Notes: generated from the sequence alone by a model not told the origin. DNA of 64,000 bases from Sphingobacteriales bacterium (GCA_028288165.1 JAQBOG010000004.1:1-64000), one strand, 5' to 3'; shown: positions 7,993 through 18,474, counted from the stretch's first letter. Numbers and translations: made by a program.

Positions 7993-10179
7993 CTATTCCT
8001 TCGGCAATGCGAAAGCAATATATGATCCTCCAGACTTGAGACCGTATTTAGTGCCTCCGGCTGCAACCACAATGTATTGTTTATTGTTTACCATGTATGA
8101 TGCTGGTGTGGCAAAAGCACCTACTGGTAATTGATACTCCCATAAAATTTTTCCTGTTTTTGTGTCAAAAGCCCTAAATTTTTCGTCACGGGTTGCCCCA
8201 ATAAACAACAAACCAGAAGCTGTCACAACCGGACCGCCATGATTCTCTGTACCTGTAGTTGGGATACCGTTCTTCTTCAATTCAGGATATTCGCCAAAAG
8301 GCACCCGCCACACAAACTCCCCGGTATTTAAATTAATAGCATTCAGTGTGCCCCAAGGCGGTTTAATTCCTGGATAACCATCGGGTGTGCGAAACTGAAT
8401 TTGACCGTTATTGATATAAGGCGGCACATACGGAAAGTTTGAACCTTTTGCAGCTTTCGCTTCCTTACTCATATTATGCGGATCGATTTGATTTTTTCCT
8501 TCTGGGTTTAGTAAAAAGTTAATAATTGCCTGACGCTTATAATCCGGGATACTTTGGAAGGAAGGCATTCGTCCGCGGCCGGTTTTGAGAATGGTAAAAA
8601 TTTCTTTTTCTTTTAGTCGCTTACCAATATCAACCAAACTCGGGAATTCAGAACCACCTCCTTTTCTATCAGGGCCATGGCAAACTGCACACGTAGTAAC
8701 ATATAAAGCCTTACCATTTGATGCAATTTCCTTATTCTTTGTTTCAATATCCGTCATGCGTAAATCCCAGGGTATCTCATTCGAATTAATATAAATCACA
8801 CCCTCCGGATCAGCAGCACTCCCGCCCCATTCTGCACCGCCACCTATAAAAAAAGTAAGTGTTCCTTCCTTACTTGGCGGCATAAACTTGTTTCCACTTC
8901 TCGTTTCTTTAAATCGTTTTAATGCAAAGTCGTGGGCTTCTTTTGACATATCAGGCACATCTGCTTCCGAGTAAAATTGTCTTGCAAACGGTTCAGGCTT
9001 AACTGGGTAAGGTTGAGTGGGTGAAGGTTCTTCTCCGGGAACTGCTCCTTCTGTCGGCACTTTACGTTCTTCTACCGGAAATAAAGGTTTTCCTGTATCC
9101 CGATCTAAAACATACACAACACCATCTTTTGTAGCTTGTGCAACCGCATCTATTTTTTTACCATCATGAGTAACCGTAATTAAGTTGGGAGGATTAGGTA
9201 AATCCCGATCCCATAAATCATGATGAATGGTTTGAAAATGCCAAATTCGTTTTCCGGTTTCCGCATTTAACGCCATAATACAATCAGAAAATAAATTGAT
9301 TCCATGACGCCCACCTCCGTAAAAATCTACAGATGGGGATCCTGTACCGAAATACACAGCGCCTCGTTTGTTATCTACCACTAGGCCCGACCAATTATTA
9401 GCTCCGCCAATGTGCTTGTAAGCATCTTTTGGCCAGGTATCATATCCATATTCACCGGGTTGAGGCACTGTATGAAAAATCCAGCGCATTTTCCCTGTCC
9501 TTACATCAAATGCTCTTACATGACCTGGAGCGGCATCTCCGAATTCAGAAACTCGGGAGCCTAAAATTAATAGGTCCTTAAAAATCACACCAGGAGAGGT
9601 TGAAATAACCATCAGATCTTTCAAATCATGGCCTAAATTGGTGCCTAAACCACCATGAAGCTCTACTTTTCCCTTGGTGCCGAAAGTCCCGATTAATTTA
9701 CCGTCGATGGCGTTCAAAGCATACAAATAAGAGCCTGCCGTAAATAGAATGCGTTTATCATCACCATCTTCCCAATACATCACACCGCGATTCGAATGAT
9801 ATTGTGGCTCATCGGCAACAAATGGATCGAACTTCCAAATCTCTTTTCCGTTTTCTGCATCTACAGCAAATACCTTCAATTCTGGTGTGGTACCATACAT
9901 AATCGAATTAACGATGATGGGCTGGCATTGAATTTCACGACCTCTTTGGGTAGAGTCGGCATTTTCACCTGTATTATAAGTCCAGGCAACCTGAAGCTGT
10001 TTTACATTTTTTTTATCAATCTGGGTAAGTGGTGAATATCTATTACCACTACTATTTCCGCCATAAACCGGCCAATCATTTTCTATAACATCATTTCGGT
10101 ATTCATTAGAGGGTTTGCAGCTTGTAAAATAAAGAGATCCTGATAAAAGGAAAATTAAAGCATTTGAAACTTTAGTCAT
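7993..10179 (-). CDS. PQQ-dependent dehydrogenase with cytochrome c domain (copy 1)
   Basis: 728 residues. The lipoprotein signal ends in YFTSC. The N-terminal half and the final 130 residues form a quinoprotein beta-propeller (WPVYGGNSSGNRYSPLTQI, GHVRAFDVRTGKMRWIFHT, WHFQTIHHDLWDRDLP). A cytochrome c domain is inserted before the last blades, with haem motif CAVCH at 497-501 and a probable Met ligand in GRGRMPSFQ. It should oxidise a sugar or alcohol in the periplasm and pass electrons to the respiratory chain. No pqq synthesis genes are in the window. It is the last gene of a likely operon after the isomerase and the mannonate dehydratase. Confidence 0.88.
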   Translation of the reverse strand: MTKVSNALIFLLSGSLYFTSCKPSNEYRNDVIENDWPVYGGNSSGNRYSPLTQIDKKNVKQLQVAWTYNTGENADSTQRGREIQCQPIIVNSIMYGTTPELKVFAVDAENGKEIWKFDPFVADEPQYHSNRGVMYWEDGDDKRILFTAGSYLYALNAIDGKLIGTFGTKGKVELHGGLGTNLGHDLKDLMVISTSPGVIFKDLLILGSRVSEFGDAAPGHVRAFDVRTGKMRWIFHTVPQPGEYGYDTWPKDAYKHIGGANNWSGLVVDNKRGAVYFGTGSPSVDFYGGGRHGINLFSDCIMALNAETGKRIWHFQTIHHDLWDRDLPNPPNLITVTHDGKKIDAVAQATKDGVVYVLDRDTGKPLFPVEERKVPTEGAVPGEEPSPTQPYPVKPEPFARQFYSEADVPDMSKEAHDFALKRFKETRSGNKFMPPSKEGTLTFFIGGGAEWGGSAADPEGVIYINSNEIPWDLRMTDIETKNKEIASNGKALYVTTCAVCHGPDRKGGGSEFPSLVDIGKRLKEKEIFTILKTGRGRMPSFQSIPDYKRQAIINFLLNPEGKNQIDPHNMSKEAKAAKGSNFPYVPPYINNGQIQFRTPDGYPGIKPPWGTLNAINLNTGEFVWRVPFGEYPELKKNGIPTTGTENHGGPVVTASGLLFIGATRDEKFRAFDTKTGKILWEYQLPVGAFATPASYMVNNKQYIVVAAGGTKYGLKSGGSYIAFALPKE

Positions 10180-10228
10180 TAGTTAATAAGGGGCTGATCG
10201 AAGGATTAAGTATAAAGTAGCAGGCGCT

Positions 10229-11062
10229 TTATTTAATTTTTTGCAAAAACTGATAATCGTACTCCATGCTCTCTAACGGCTTTTTAGTATATTCTTCTTG
10301 CTCTACAAAGAAATACTTCATTCCATTTCTCTTCCCGCTTTTTAACAATCCAACCAGATCAATATCACCATCTCCAAACTCGGTGCTATGTTTTTTAACT
10401 TTGTCCATATCCTTTAAATGCCACAAATGGAAACGACCCGGATATTTGTCGAAATAGGCCTGTGGATCACCGCCAGAAAGAATTAGCCAACCCAAATCCA
10501 TTTCCATTTTCACATCTTTTGGATTGGTATTTTCTAATAATACATCATATAGAATTTTCCCATTGTCTTTCTCAAACTCATACTCGTGATTATGGTATCC
10601 AAATATTAAGTTGGCCTTACTGCACTCCTCACCTGCTTTATTAAACATTTCCGCAACACGCTTGTAGTTGTCAACCGTTTGCCCATTTGAAGGCATGGTA
10701 GAACAAATCAAGTACGATTGCCCAGCTTCTGCCGCTTCGTCAATTGCTTTATTCCAATTTTCATCAATATGAACATGACCACTCCTAACAGTCATTCCCA
10801 GATCGTTTGCAATCTTCTTTATTTCTTTGGGCTGTAGTCCATAATAACTTCCCTTGGCACTTCTTGCCGATTCTAATTGGGTATAACCAATTTTAGCAAG
10901 CTGTTTTAATGTTCCCGTGGCATCAGCCAACATATCAGCACGCACAGAATAAAGTTGTATCCCAACTTCGTTTACTTTAGCGCCATAAGTTAATCTGGGC
11001 AAAATGAATGCGCCAGCCGCCATTATTCCTGATGTTTTTAAAAAATTTCTTCTTGTATGCAT
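10229..11062 (-). CDS. Sugar phosphate isomerase/epimerase-like TIM barrel, Tat-exported
   Basis: 277 residues. The twin-arginine signal is TRRNFLKTSGIMAAGAFILP. The rest is an AP-endonuclease-2 / xylose-isomerase-like TIM barrel: VGIQLYSVRADM, IFGYHNHEYEFEK (metal ligands), MEMDLGWLILSGGDP, FHLWHLKDMD and FFVEQEE. Members act on sugars or inositols, and the exported Bacteroidota forms are mostly uncharacterised. It lies between the mannonate dehydratase and the PQQ dehydrogenase in one orientation. The 85-base gap upstream is almost wholly 7-bp-period repeats. Confidence 0.85.
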   Translation of the reverse strand: MHTRRNFLKTSGIMAAGAFILPRLTYGAKVNEVGIQLYSVRADMLADATGTLKQLAKIGYTQLESARSAKGSYYGLQPKEIKKIANDLGMTVRSGHVHIDENWNKAIDEAAEAGQSYLICSTMPSNGQTVDNYKRVAEMFNKAGEECSKANLIFGYHNHEYEFEKDNGKILYDVLLENTNPKDVKMEMDLGWLILSGGDPQAYFDKYPGRFHLWHLKDMDKVKKHSTEFGDGDIDLVGLLKSGKRNGMKYFFVEQEEYTKKPLESMEYDYQFLQKIK

Positions 11063-11067
11063 AGTTT

Positions 11068-11143
11068 GAGATGTGAGATATGAGACGTGAGATATGAGCT
11101 GCTACGACACTTAATACTTGATACTTAATACTAGGTCCTTGAT
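11068..11143. repeat. Degenerate heptanucleotide arrays (two)
   Basis: 11068-11102 reads GAGATGT GAGATAT and then GAGACGT GAGATAT GAGCTGC. 11109-11143 reads ACTTAAT ACTTGAT and then ACTTAAT ACTAGGT CCTTGAT. Both have period 7. Together they fill the gap between the mannonate dehydratase stop and the isomerase start, beginning five bases before that start. Confidence 0.7.
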
Positions 11144-11147
11144 ATTT

Positions 11148-12287
11148 TCAAACCTTTCTTTCCTTACTTACCGACTCCATTAACCCCCTAATATATCCTA
11201 AGGCGTATAAAGTTCCGATGGTGCTGTATCCTGGAAAATCATTAGAATCACCGGCCATAGTTGGTACATGATCCGGACGAATTGGCCCTTTAAAACCGAT
11301 ATCATAATATGCTTTCATGGCTGCATACATATCAATTTGACCCTCATCATGAAAGGTTTCTTCGAACTTGAATTTGCCACCACGTACATTTCTAAAGTGG
11401 ACGAAGTGAATTTTTTCTACACCGTAATGTTTAACCAGTGTTGGGATATCTGCTCCCATTAATGAAAAGTTTCCCTGACACATGGTAATTCCGTTATTAG
11501 GACTTGGATATAATTTTAGCATCCTGTCAAAGGCTGCCGGTGTTGTCATAATTCTAGATATCCCTTTGATGCTATCCACTTGCGGATCATCAGGATGCAA
11601 CGCTAATTTAATGCCTGCTTTTTCAGCTTCTGGAACTACTGCTTTTAAAAAATATTCAAGATTTTTCCATAAGGTTTCTTTTGAAACTTCACCATATTTA
11701 GTAAACGGCGCATTTTTGATTTCTTCATAATCGAAAGCAGTAACAAGCGCACCGCCTCTACCCGGTTTCACGTTCGAAGTTCTGTACCAACCTATAACAG
11801 GCATCCAATTGTAACAGATGGTATCAATGCCAGCTTTCGAAAGATTTTTCATGAACGTGATGAAATTGGAAATTTCTTCGTCTCTTCCTTCCAAGCCTAG
11901 TTTTGTTTGCTCGCCCAAAGCCGGAGGACCTTCAATAACCCGCAATTTCAACCCTTGCTTGGTCCATGCATTCCTGACAGCAACTATTGCATCATAATCC
12001 CATGGTTTGGCATTATCCATACCCACCATCTTCGTATTTATACCTCCAACTGCACCTAGTACATCCATTTGTTTGGTTAAAGCGATTTTTCGCTCTTCCA
12101 TACCTTTGAAATATGCTTCACATAATTGCATGCCAGCGTCTCTAACAAATTCGGCAGTTTTAGAAGGATTAATAGGTTTATTTACTGCTTTGGCAGGTGA
12201 TGAAATGGCTGCATTGAATCCGCCAACACTTAATGCAGCTGCAATTGAAGCACTTTTTTTAATGAATTTCCTTCTGTTATCTTCCAT
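11148..12287 (-). CDS. uxuA: Mannonate dehydratase, Tat-exported
   Basis: 379 residues. The Tat-like signal is NRRKFIKKSASIAAALSVGG. The core resembles D-mannonate dehydratase (UxuA), a TIM-barrel metalloenzyme: LALHPDDPQ, FDRMLKLYPSPNNGITMCQG, IHFVHFRNVRGGKFKFEETF, DMYAAMKAYYDIGFKGPIRP and DHVPTMAG. It converts D-mannonate to 2-keto-3-deoxygluconate in hexuronate breakdown. Export is unusual for UxuA, which is normally cytosolic, though Tat-tagged relatives are common in this phylum, so the true substrate is less certain. It is the first gene of a probable operon with the isomerase and the PQQ dehydrogenase. Confidence 0.82.
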   Translation of the reverse strand: MEDNRRKFIKKSASIAAALSVGGFNAAISSPAKAVNKPINPSKTAEFVRDAGMQLCEAYFKGMEERKIALTKQMDVLGAVGGINTKMVGMDNAKPWDYDAIVAVRNAWTKQGLKLRVIEGPPALGEQTKLGLEGRDEEISNFITFMKNLSKAGIDTICYNWMPVIGWYRTSNVKPGRGGALVTAFDYEEIKNAPFTKYGEVSKETLWKNLEYFLKAVVPEAEKAGIKLALHPDDPQVDSIKGISRIMTTPAAFDRMLKLYPSPNNGITMCQGNFSLMGADIPTLVKHYGVEKIHFVHFRNVRGGKFKFEETFHDEGQIDMYAAMKAYYDIGFKGPIRPDHVPTMAGDSNDFPGYSTIGTLYALGYIRGLMESVSKERKV

Positions 12288-12838
12288 GGTTTATAACTAT
12301 TTCATGCTAGTAATGGTGATGGCCATTAGTTGATTAGTATCTCTTTATTAAAATTAAACACTCCATATTTTACCGTCAACCGCTGAATTGCATTCCAAGA
12401 AGCACAATACAGCTTACTTAATGGTTGACTACACGCCAATCCTAAAATTGAGAGATTGCAAGCTTAAACGATTTGATGGGTTTAAAACACAGAATTAAAT
12501 TTCGAATAATTCATGTGTTCGGTATATGTATGACCGGGAAATGTGAAAAAGTACCCTCCTAACCCAAAATATTTTTCGTTTTATTTTCCACGTTGGAAAT
12601 ACATATTGAGACATCCCGTTTAGAAAACAGCAGACGTTAACAATCAGGATTTTGGAACAGGTGTAAAAGCCAAACTTCAATAATTATTGGCATTGATTCG
12701 AGTGTTAATACCCGAACATGATCAAGCTAAAAGGGAAGCTTTGCTTAAAACATTCAAAAAGTTCTTACTTTAACCATATAATTACAGTAATCATGTTATT
12801 TACATTTACGTGATTTGAATTTAAATCTAAAATGATCT
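12288..12838. other. Gene-free divergent intergenic region
   Basis: This 551-base gap separates the divergent mannonate dehydratase and pta genes and must hold both promoters. I see no credible ORF, repeat copy or IS scar in it, and no promoter I would place with confidence. Confidence 0.5.
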
Positions 12839-14929
12839 ATGTCTAACGCCATATATATAGTTACAACCGAATCTTACAGCGGCAAATCGGTTATCGCTTT
12901 GGGATTAATGAATATGCTTTTAAGCAAAGCACGTAAAATTGGATATTTCAAACCCGTAATCAATACCGATCCAATTAAGGAAAAAGATATACACATCGAA
13001 ACCATCCATAAATACTTCGGCCTAACCGATAACTACCCTGATGCTTATGCCTTTACACGCAATGAAGTAATGAAGCACTCTAATGATGATAGACGGAGCG
13101 AAATCATCGATACTATTATTTCTAAGTTCAAAAAGTTAGAAGAAAAAAATGATTTCACGGTAGTTGAAGGCAGTGATTTTTTAGGAGAAGGGATTGCATT
13201 CGAGTTTGATGCCAATGTGCAGTTTGCCAGAAATTTAGGCATCCCAGTACTTATAGTTATAAACGGAGAAAATAAACTGATTGCCGAAATCATTAATAAT
13301 TCGGTAAGTGCGGTGAATAGTTTTAGAGAACGGGGTATAGAAGTGATTGCCGTTTTTGCCAACAAAGTAAAAGAAACGGATGTGGCAGATTTGCGTTTAT
13401 TATTACCTGCCCAATTGCCTGATTCCATTTTATCAGTAGTAATTCCTGGAGATAAATCACTTTTTAACCCGACTATGAAAGAAATAGCCGATGCAATAAA
13501 AGGTGAAATTCTCTTCGGAGAAAATCAACTATCAAACCCGGTTAACAAGTTTATTGTTGGTGCCATGCAATTACATAACAGCTTAAATCACCTACAAGAA
13601 AACACCCTGATTGTTACTCCAGGCGACCGTGGGGATTTGATTATTGGTGCTTTACAAGCAAATATCTCCAAAAACTATCCAAACATTGCCGGTTTAGTTT
13701 TAACGGGTAACGTACGACCAGAAAAATCAATCATGCGTTTGATAGATGGTTTGGAATCTGTAGTACCGATTATTGCTGTTAAAAAAGGAACTTTCGAAAC
13801 CACAAATAAGATCGGATCCATCAGATCTAGAATTTATCCCGAAAACACAGAAAAAATAGAGTTAGCTATTGCCACTTTTGAGAAGCATGTAGACATCAAC
13901 GCTTTGCTGGAACGGATGATCAAATTCCAGTCTAGTGGAGTGACTCCACGTATGTTTCAATATCAACTGGTTAAAAGAGCCAGAGAGCATAAAAAACACA
14001 TCGTTTTACCGGAAGGGAATGATGAACGGATACTTACCGCAGCAGCTAAGTTAATAAGCCAAAAAATAGTTGATTTAACAATCCTTGGAAATAAGGACGA
14101 TATCAAATTGACCGTTCAACGATTAGGTTTAAAACTCGATCTGAATAAAATAAACATTATAAATCCTTCTGAATCTGAGTTATACGATGATTATGTTGAG
14201 ACATTACATGAGCTTCGGAAAAACAAAAGTGTAAACATGGAAATGGCTCGTGACTTAATGACCGATGTTTCTTATTTCGGAACGATGATGGTTTATAAGG
14301 GTCATGCAGACGGAATGGTTTCTGGAGCAATACATACAACTCAACATACCATTCGGCCAGCATTACAATTCGTTAAAACCAAGAAAGGAGTATCAACCGT
14401 GTCTTCGATCTTTTTTATGTGCCTGGCGGATCGGGTTTCGGTGTTTGGTGATTGTGCCGTAAACCCGAATCCTACCGCAGAACAGTTAGCCGAAATCGCC
14501 ATCTCATCAGCGGAAAGCAGTTTAAGCTTCGGAATAGAACCAAAAATAGCCATGCTCTCCTACTCATCAGGAACATCGGGCGAAGGGGAAGATGTAGACA
14601 AGGTTAGACTGGCCACAGAAATTGTGAGGCAACTTCGTCCCGATTTAAAAATTGAAGGTCCAATTCAATATGATGCCGCAGTTGATCCGGTTATCGGACG
14701 CCAGAAATTACCTAACTCGGATGTTGCCGGCCAGGCAAGTGTGCTAATTTTCCCTGATTTAAATACCGGAAACAATACGTACAAAGCCGTACAACGTGAA
14801 ACAGGTGCATTAGCCATCGGGCCTATGTTGCAAGGTTTAAATAAGCCAGTTAACGACTTAAGTCGTGGTTGCACCGTTGATGATATTTTCAATACCGTAA
14901 TAATAACTGCCATTCAAGCGCAGATGTAA
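12839..14929 (+). CDS. pta: Phosphate acetyltransferase
   Basis: 696 residues, the long form. There is an N-terminal BioD-like P-loop domain (about 1-220, TTESYSGKSVIALGLMN), a DRTGG domain (about 220-330, TPGDRGDLIIGAL), then the catalytic PTA_PTB domain (about 375-696) with HIVLPEGNDERILTAAAKL and SYSSGTSGEGEDVDKVRLA. It converts acetyl-CoA and phosphate to acetyl-phosphate and CoA. Acetate kinase follows after 37 bases, so the pair forms the standard acetate overflow/assimilation operon. Confidence 0.97.
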   Translation: MSNAIYIVTTESYSGKSVIALGLMNMLLSKARKIGYFKPVINTDPIKEKDIHIETIHKYFGLTDNYPDAYAFTRNEVMKHSNDDRRSEIIDTIISKFKKLEEKNDFTVVEGSDFLGEGIAFEFDANVQFARNLGIPVLIVINGENKLIAEIINNSVSAVNSFRERGIEVIAVFANKVKETDVADLRLLLPAQLPDSILSVVIPGDKSLFNPTMKEIADAIKGEILFGENQLSNPVNKFIVGAMQLHNSLNHLQENTLIVTPGDRGDLIIGALQANISKNYPNIAGLVLTGNVRPEKSIMRLIDGLESVVPIIAVKKGTFETTNKIGSIRSRIYPENTEKIELAIATFEKHVDINALLERMIKFQSSGVTPRMFQYQLVKRAREHKKHIVLPEGNDERILTAAAKLISQKIVDLTILGNKDDIKLTVQRLGLKLDLNKINIINPSESELYDDYVETLHELRKNKSVNMEMARDLMTDVSYFGTMMVYKGHADGMVSGAIHTTQHTIRPALQFVKTKKGVSTVSSIFFMCLADRVSVFGDCAVNPNPTAEQLAEIAISSAESSLSFGIEPKIAMLSYSSGTSGEGEDVDKVRLATEIVRQLRPDLKIEGPIQYDAAVDPVIGRQKLPNSDVAGQASVLIFPDLNTGNNTYKAVQRETGALAIGPMLQGLNKPVNDLSRGCTVDDIFNTVIITAIQAQM

Positions 14930-14966
14930 ACCCTATTTTAACGCACTTTCAATCCTATATTTCTAT

Positions 14967-16163
14967 ATGAATATTTTCGTAATCAATTCTGGCAGCAGTT
15001 CTATAAAATATCAGCTTATTAACATGCCTTCAGAAAATGTAATTTGCAGTGGGCTTATCGAGCGTATCGGTTTACTTGATTCTATGATCACTCATCAAAT
15101 ACAGAAAAAAGGCGGAGATCAAATTATTGTTAAAACTTCTGATATCGAAAATCATGAGGCTGGTTTGTTAGAAGTTGCCAGTTTACTTACAGATCCAACA
15201 ATCGGCGTAATTTCAAATCCGGAAGATATTGATGTAGTTGGCCATCGGGTAGTTCACGGAGGCGAAAAATTCGCAGCCACTGCAATCATTACTGCCACAG
15301 TTAAAGAAGAAATTAAAAAGTTATTTCCTTTAGCTCCACTTCATAACCCAGCAAATTATATGGGTATTGAAGTTTCTGAAAAAATATTTCCGAATGCTAA
15401 ACAAGTTGCCGTTTTCGACACTGCATTCCACCAAACAATGCCCGAAAAAGCCTTCCGGTATGCTATTCCGAATGAATTTTATCATTCATATGGGGTACGA
15501 GCTTATGGGTTTCACGGCACAAGCCATAAATACGTCTCAGAAAAAACCATTGAATTTTTAGGCGCAGATTGCAAAAAGATTATCACAATCCATTTGGGAA
15601 ACGGTTGTAGTATGGCTGCTATTGAAAATGGTAAATGCATTGATACCAGTATGGGGATGGGCCCGATGAATGGTTTGATTATGGGAACCAGGGCTGGTGA
15701 TATTGATCAGTCAATCATATTCCATTTAGTAAATCAACTAGGACTTGACCCTGCCCAAGTGAATACACTGCTAAATAAAAAGAGTGGTATGCAAGGTTTA
15801 ACAGGCTTTAGTGATATGCGTGATGTTGAAAGTTCTGTGAATGAAGATAATAAAAATGCCATTCTTGCCTCAGAAATGTATGCTTACCGAATTAAAAAAT
15901 ATATAGGCTCCTACATGGCTGCCCTTAATGGTTTAGATGCGATTGTATTTACTGCCGGAGTTGGAGAAAATGATCAACGTACCCGCAAACTTACTTGTCG
16001 TGATCTAGAAGGACTAGGTATCATATTGGACAGCGAAAAAAACAAAATCCGTTCAAAGGAAATCAGGGAAATTAATGCCTTAACTTCCAAAGTTAAAATA
16101 TTGATAGTCCCTACTAATGAGGAGCTTGAGATTTCAAAACAATGTTTTGAATTAGTGGGATAA
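14967..16163 (+). CDS. ackA: Acetate kinase
   Basis: 398 residues, full length for the ASKHA family. The start is MNIFVINSGSSSIKYQLINM. Other signatures are VGHRVVHGGEKF, AVFDTAFHQTMPEKAFRYAI, GFHGTSHKYVS, THL-type IHLGNGCSMAAIENGK, DTSMGMGPMNGLIMGTRAGD and FTAGVGEN. It interconverts acetyl-phosphate plus ADP with acetate plus ATP. It is translated from the same likely transcript as pta. The S9 peptidase gene begins 40 bases later and may be co-transcribed. Confidence 0.97.
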   Translation: MNIFVINSGSSSIKYQLINMPSENVICSGLIERIGLLDSMITHQIQKKGGDQIIVKTSDIENHEAGLLEVASLLTDPTIGVISNPEDIDVVGHRVVHGGEKFAATAIITATVKEEIKKLFPLAPLHNPANYMGIEVSEKIFPNAKQVAVFDTAFHQTMPEKAFRYAIPNEFYHSYGVRAYGFHGTSHKYVSEKTIEFLGADCKKIITIHLGNGCSMAAIENGKCIDTSMGMGPMNGLIMGTRAGDIDQSIIFHLVNQLGLDPAQVNTLLNKKSGMQGLTGFSDMRDVESSVNEDNKNAILASEMYAYRIKKYIGSYMAALNGLDAIVFTAGVGENDQRTRKLTCRDLEGLGIILDSEKNKIRSKEIREINALTSKVKILIVPTNEELEISKQCFELVG

Positions 16164-16203
16164 TCATATCAACGTCTGAAATCTTATATCTAAACTCGAT
16201 CTG

Positions 16204-18237
16204 ATGAAGAACATTTTAATAAGCTGCCTGATACTGTTTTCATTATCAGCCAGAGCTCAAAGAAATTTAACGGCAGAAACCCTTTGGAAATTGGGCAGAG
16301 TAAGCGGAGAAACGATTACTGCGGATGAAAAAAGTGTGATTTATGGCGTCTCAAGCTATGATTTAGATAAAAACAAGTCAGAAAGAAACTTATACAGCAT
16401 ATCCTTAAATGGTGGTACAACGAAACAAATTACCACTACACCTGGTAATGAATCTATTGTAAAAGCTGATCCGGCTATAGGTAAACTAATATATACTCAC
16501 AAAGGGCAGCTTTGGCAAATGAATGCTGACGGTTCCGGGATTAAACAACTAACAGCTTCGAAAGAAGGACTGGAGAATGTGCGAATATCGCCTGATGGAA
16601 AATACATCCTTTTCTCCAAAGAAGTTTCTATTATCAAAAACATTGCTAGTGATAAATATCCTGATCTGCCAAAAGCTAACGCGTACATCTATGAAAATTT
16701 AAATTACCGCCATTGGGACACTTGGGAAGACGGAAAATTTTCACACCTATTTTTTGCTCCCTATAACAATGGAAAGATTGGTGATGCTGTTGATATTATG
16801 AAAAATGAACCGTATGATGCCCCCCAAAAACCTTTTGGCGGAAAGGAAGACATGATATGGTCGCCTGATAGCAAATCGATTATTTACGTGTGTAAAAAGA
16901 AATATGGGAAAGATTATGCTCAAAGTACTAATACTGATATCTATCAATACGACCTTGCATCTAAATCCACATTAAATATTAGTGAGGGAATGATGGGCTA
17001 TGACACTCAGCCTGATTTCAATAAAAATGGCTCTCTTTTAGCGTGGACAACAATGGCTGAGGAGGGTTTTGAGGCTGATAAAAATGATATTTATGTCAAA
17101 AATATTGCAACTAAAAAAGGATATAATCTCACTAAAGATTGGGATGAAACAGTCAATAGCTTTGTGTGGAACAATGATCAATCAAAAATTTATTTTCTAG
17201 CAGTTGAAAACGGAACTGAACAATTATTTGAAATTAGTTTGGAAAAAGATTTGTCGAAAAACAATGCAAAAAATATCCGTAAAGTAACTAATGGGCAATG
17301 GGATGTAAATGGAATTGTTGGTCAGGCTGGAAACACTATGATAGTTTCTCGTGCAGATATGAACCATGCAGCTGAACTGTTTAAGGTAAACATGCAAACG
17401 GGGAATATAACTCCTTTAACTAACGTCAATAAAGCCGCGTACTCTGATATCGCCATGAGCAAAATTGAAGCTCGAACGATCAAAACTACTGATGGCAAAG
17501 ATATGTTAACATGGGTGATCTATCCTCCGGATTTTGATCCTGCTAAAAAATATCCTACTCTTTTATATTGCCAGGGAGGTCCACAGGCTGCACTGTCACA
17601 ATTTTATTCTCTTCGTTGGAACTTTCAACTGATAGCCGCAAAAGGATATATTGTGGTTGCACCAAACCGTAGAGGAATGCCTGGCCATGGTGTAGAATGG
17701 AATAAATCTATCAGTGGTGATTGGGGCGGTCAGCCGATGAAAGATTATCTTTCTGCAATTGACGAAGTGGCTAAAGAATCATTTGTTGACAAAGGACGTT
17801 TAGGCTGTGTAGGCGCAAGCTATGGAGGCTATTCTACTTTTATGCTGGCAGGGATTCACAACAATAGGTTTAAAACGTTTGTTGCTCATGATGGTTTATT
17901 TGATTTAAGAAGCTGGTATGGTACAACCGAAGAATTATGGTTTGCCAATAAAGATATTGGTGGCGCTTATTGGTTGGCAAAATCTCCTAAAGCTTACCAG
18001 GATTTTAATCCAAGCGAATTTGTAAAAAATTGGAACACACCTATTATGATCATTCAAGGTGGTACGGACTACCGTGTGCCAATAGAACAAGGTTTACAAG
18101 CTTTTCAGGCAGCTCAATTGAAAGGTATTAAGAGTAAATTGCTTTACCTGCCGGAAGAAAACCACTGGGTATTAACCGGCCAAAATGCGATGGTATGGCA
18201 ACGTGAATTTTTCAAGTGGTTAGAAGATACGTTGTAA
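16204..18237 (+). CDS. S9 family prolyl oligopeptidase-type peptidase
   Basis: 677 residues. The signal peptide is cleaved near SARAQ, so the protein is periplasmic. There is an N-terminal beta-propeller of about 400 residues with WD40-like turns (SPDGKYILFSKE, WSPDSKSIIYV), then an alpha/beta-hydrolase domain. The catalytic triad is S539 (GASYGGYS), D622 (GGTDYRVP) and H654 (EENHWV). Such enzymes release dipeptides or acyl-amino acids from short peptides. It follows ackA in the same orientation with no clear terminator between them. Confidence 0.92.
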   Translation: MKNILISCLILFSLSARAQRNLTAETLWKLGRVSGETITADEKSVIYGVSSYDLDKNKSERNLYSISLNGGTTKQITTTPGNESIVKADPAIGKLIYTHKGQLWQMNADGSGIKQLTASKEGLENVRISPDGKYILFSKEVSIIKNIASDKYPDLPKANAYIYENLNYRHWDTWEDGKFSHLFFAPYNNGKIGDAVDIMKNEPYDAPQKPFGGKEDMIWSPDSKSIIYVCKKKYGKDYAQSTNTDIYQYDLASKSTLNISEGMMGYDTQPDFNKNGSLLAWTTMAEEGFEADKNDIYVKNIATKKGYNLTKDWDETVNSFVWNNDQSKIYFLAVENGTEQLFEISLEKDLSKNNAKNIRKVTNGQWDVNGIVGQAGNTMIVSRADMNHAAELFKVNMQTGNITPLTNVNKAAYSDIAMSKIEARTIKTTDGKDMLTWVIYPPDFDPAKKYPTLLYCQGGPQAALSQFYSLRWNFQLIAAKGYIVVAPNRRGMPGHGVEWNKSISGDWGGQPMKDYLSAIDEVAKESFVDKGRLGCVGASYGGYSTFMLAGIHNNRFKTFVAHDGLFDLRSWYGTTEELWFANKDIGGAYWLAKSPKAYQDFNPSEFVKNWNTPIMIIQGGTDYRVPIEQGLQAFQAAQLKGIKSKLLYLPEENHWVLTGQNAMVWQREFFKWLEDTL

Positions 18238-18474
18238 ATCTTGGTTGGTCAGGTAAACCATTCTAATAAAATTCAGCCTTTTTAGAAATTTAATACCATT
18301 TCAATTTTTTATCGGCTTACCTACCTAACATAGTACCATAAACATCTCATCAATAAACCCGATTGCCTGGAAAACCCGCAGTGAAATGGCCAATCGACGG
18401 GGCGGATTTGGAAGAAAAGCGGGACTTCAATAACCGACCACCACTATCACTGATTTACAAATGCTCAAACTTTT

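Noticed and set aside
12495..12680. 61-codon minus-strand frame in the uxuA-pta gap
   Set aside because: Low-complexity, no family resemblance, and placed in a divergent promoter region.
13045..13428. 127-codon open frame antisense to pta
   Set aside because: Ser/Ile/Leu-rich shadow of the pta coding sequence; no recognisable feature.
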